This document shows, piece after piece, positions 38,795 to 40,200 of a DNA stretch of 40,200 nucleotides (within the stretch, counting starts at the first letter, position 1; each line of letters opens with the position of its first letter). This stretch comes from Lutibacter sp. Its GTDB lineage: Bacteria; Bacteroidota; Bacteroidia; Flavobacteriales; Flavobacteriaceae. A program made the position numbers and the translations under genes. The notes beneath the pieces are model-generated. The model made no database searches. It saw only the letters and a list, made by a program, of their open reading frames with translations, and had not been told where the DNA came from. Location: the NCBI GenBank assembly GCA_030590985.1, contig JAUVBX010000004.1, positions 1-40,200 on the forward strand. The letters run 5' to 3'.

Positions 38795-39352
38795 TTGAAA
38801 AAAAACAAAGCAGTAATCATATTTTTACTTCGTTTCTTTGTGAGCTATTTTATACTCTCAGGATTGTATCAATTTTATCTGAGCAAAAGCCAACAAACAG
38901 AAACTCACTACAGCTGCAGTCCTATAACTGAAATGGTTACGAAAAATACTGTTTATATTGGTGATATTTTAGGTTTTGATTTTAAAAGTGAGCAAAACAC
39001 ACAAGAGCTTTCATTTAAACTATATATAAACGGTAATTTTGTAGCTCGTATTGTAGAAGGTTGCAACTCAATAAGCATTATTGTATTGTTTTGGGCCTTT
39101 ATCATAGCTTTTGCGGGAAGTTGGAGAAATACAATATCATTTGGTTTAATTGGTAGTTTATTAATATATATTTTAAATATTTTACGTATTATTTTTATCA
39201 GTATCGCATTAGATAAATATCCTCAACATTCTAACTTTTTGCATCAAATTTTATTCCCTGCAATTATCTATGGTTTTACTTTTATACTTTGGGTAATTTG
39301 GGTTAAATATTTTGCAATTAAAAACTCAACTGAGTATAAAATAAATGTATAA
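38795..39352 (+). CDS. xrtF: Exosortase family protein XrtF (TTG start)
   Basis: 185 aa multi-TM protein; VEGCNSISIIVLF (Cys), YILNILRIIFI (Arg) and FLHQILFPAIIYG (His) exosortase motifs; overlapped by an associated membrane gene. Confidence 0.9.
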   Translation: MKKNKAVIIFLLRFFVSYFILSGLYQFYLSKSQQTETHYSCSPITEMVTKNTVYIGDILGFDFKSEQNTQELSFKLYINGNFVARIVEGCNSISIIVLFWAFIIAFAGSWRNTISFGLIGSLLIYILNILRIIFISIALDKYPQHSNFLHQILFPAIIYGFTFILWVIWVKYFAIKNSTEYKINV

Positions 39353-39782
39353 AAAATGGTTTAACATATTGTTTGTAGGCTTATTATTCTTATTGCTAAT
39401 AGGAGTTCGTTATTTTGAAGAGCTATTTTATGATCCCCTTCAAGCTTATTTTGAATATGACTATTTGCATAATAGCTTAGCCGAATTTAACAAAGGAAAA
39501 TTATTTTTTAATATTTTTATTAGGTATACTATAAACAGTATTATTTCGATACTAATTATTTGGGTTGCTTTCAGAAAAAAAAGTTATGTAAGTTTTAGTA
39601 TATACTTCTATAGTATAGCATTTGTATTTTTACTATTTACTTTTTGGTTAGTATTACTAACTCGATTTGAGAATTATTATCTATTTGGTTTTTATATTCG
39701 TCGTTTTTTAATACATCCAATTTTCATTTTATTGCTTTTACCTGCTTTTTATTATCAACTTAAACATACTAAGGCTAAGTAG
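39345..39782 (+). CDS. Exosortase F system-associated membrane protein
   Basis: 145-aa multi-TM ORF overlapping xrtF by 8 nt; RYFEELFYDPLQAYFEYDYL typical of the xrtF partner. Confidence 0.82.
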   Translation: MYKKWFNILFVGLLFLLLIGVRYFEELFYDPLQAYFEYDYLHNSLAEFNKGKLFFNIFIRYTINSIISILIIWVAFRKKSYVSFSIYFYSIAFVFLLFTFWLVLLTRFENYYLFGFYIRRFLIHPIFILLLLPAFYYQLKHTKAK

Positions 39783-39908
39783 TCCTTACCAGAAAATATC
39801 TATTTCTTAGAGTCACTAAGTAGTTTGCGTTCAAACAATTTGATTTTTCTTGTATTTTTTTAACATACTATTTATTTAATGATATGTAATTTATGTTACA
39901 TTTGCCGT

Positions 39909-40200
39909 GTGAAACACACTCTTATATATAAGTTTTCTGCAACTTTACTAGCTCTCCTAGTTTTGTTTTCAAGCTTGTCATTTAGTGTTCAAAAACATTA
40001 TTGTGAAGGTGAGATAAATTCATCTTTTTTTTATAGTGCAGTAGAATTATGTGATGAAGAATCAGCTGAATGTCATAGTAAAGAAGTTGAATCAATGTGT
40101 TGTACTTCTAATTTAAAAGAATCAAATTGTTGTACAAATACGTCAGAATTTATTGAAGGAATATCCATTGAACAACAAGCACAAACAAAGCAGAGTATTA
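39909..40200 (+). CDS. Cys-rich HYC-type secreted protein (partial, right edge; GTG start)
   Basis: VKHTLIYKFSATLLALLVLFSSLSFSVQKHYCEGEINSSFFYSAVELCDEESAECHSKEVESMCCTSNLKESNCCTNTSEF...; signal peptide followed by HYC and CC motifs; frame open to the edge. Confidence 0.72.
   Translation, partial: MKHTLIYKFSATLLALLVLFSSLSFSVQKHYCEGEINSSFFYSAVELCDEESAECHSKEVESMCCTSNLKESNCCTNTSEFIEGISIEQQAQTKQSI

Noticed and set aside
38574-38798. 74-aa plus-strand ORF upstream of xrtF
   Set aside because: It crosses the promoter-like element, hairpins and terminator; the RNA-structure interpretation fits better than coding.

Overview
This is a gene-dense, AT-rich chromosomal window from a Bacteroidota, most likely Flavobacteriia, judged by the gldK-L-M-N block, TAnnTTTG-type promoters and XrtF. 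Most of it is housekeeping: trxB (partial), a DUF255/YyaL-like protein, a LysM glucosaminidase, tRNA-Lys(TTT), an MlaE/MlaF-like ABC pair, an ABC-F ATPase, gldKLMN (type IX secretion/gliding), an arginase/formimidoylglutamase-like protein, topA, miaB, a sigma-54-activator-like AAA+ protein, lptE-like, secG, groES/groEL, sodB, an MBOAT plus SGNH-like pair, lysS, a large protease/propeller/barrel protein, xrtF with its associated gene, and a partial Cys-rich HYC-type protein at the right edge. I see no CRISPR array, rRNA, transposase or clear prophage. The most interesting signals are: (1) a ~3.1 kb two-gene T9SS-cargo/surface-protein segment (30.4-33.5 kb) bounded by imperfect direct repeats that duplicate the 3' ends of both neighbouring genes; (2) a compact ~105-nt structured transcript candidate with its own promoter and terminator just upstream of xrtF (38.64-38.75 kb); (3) an exosortase F locus with an intact Cys/Arg/His set but no recognisable substrate nearby; (4) a 1020-aa HExxH metalloprotease/beta-propeller/beta-barrel fusion; (5) a CX6C thioredoxin-like protein separated from trxB by a strong terminator-like hairpin only 15 nt before the trxB start. 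No searches were run; all family calls come from motif recognition.
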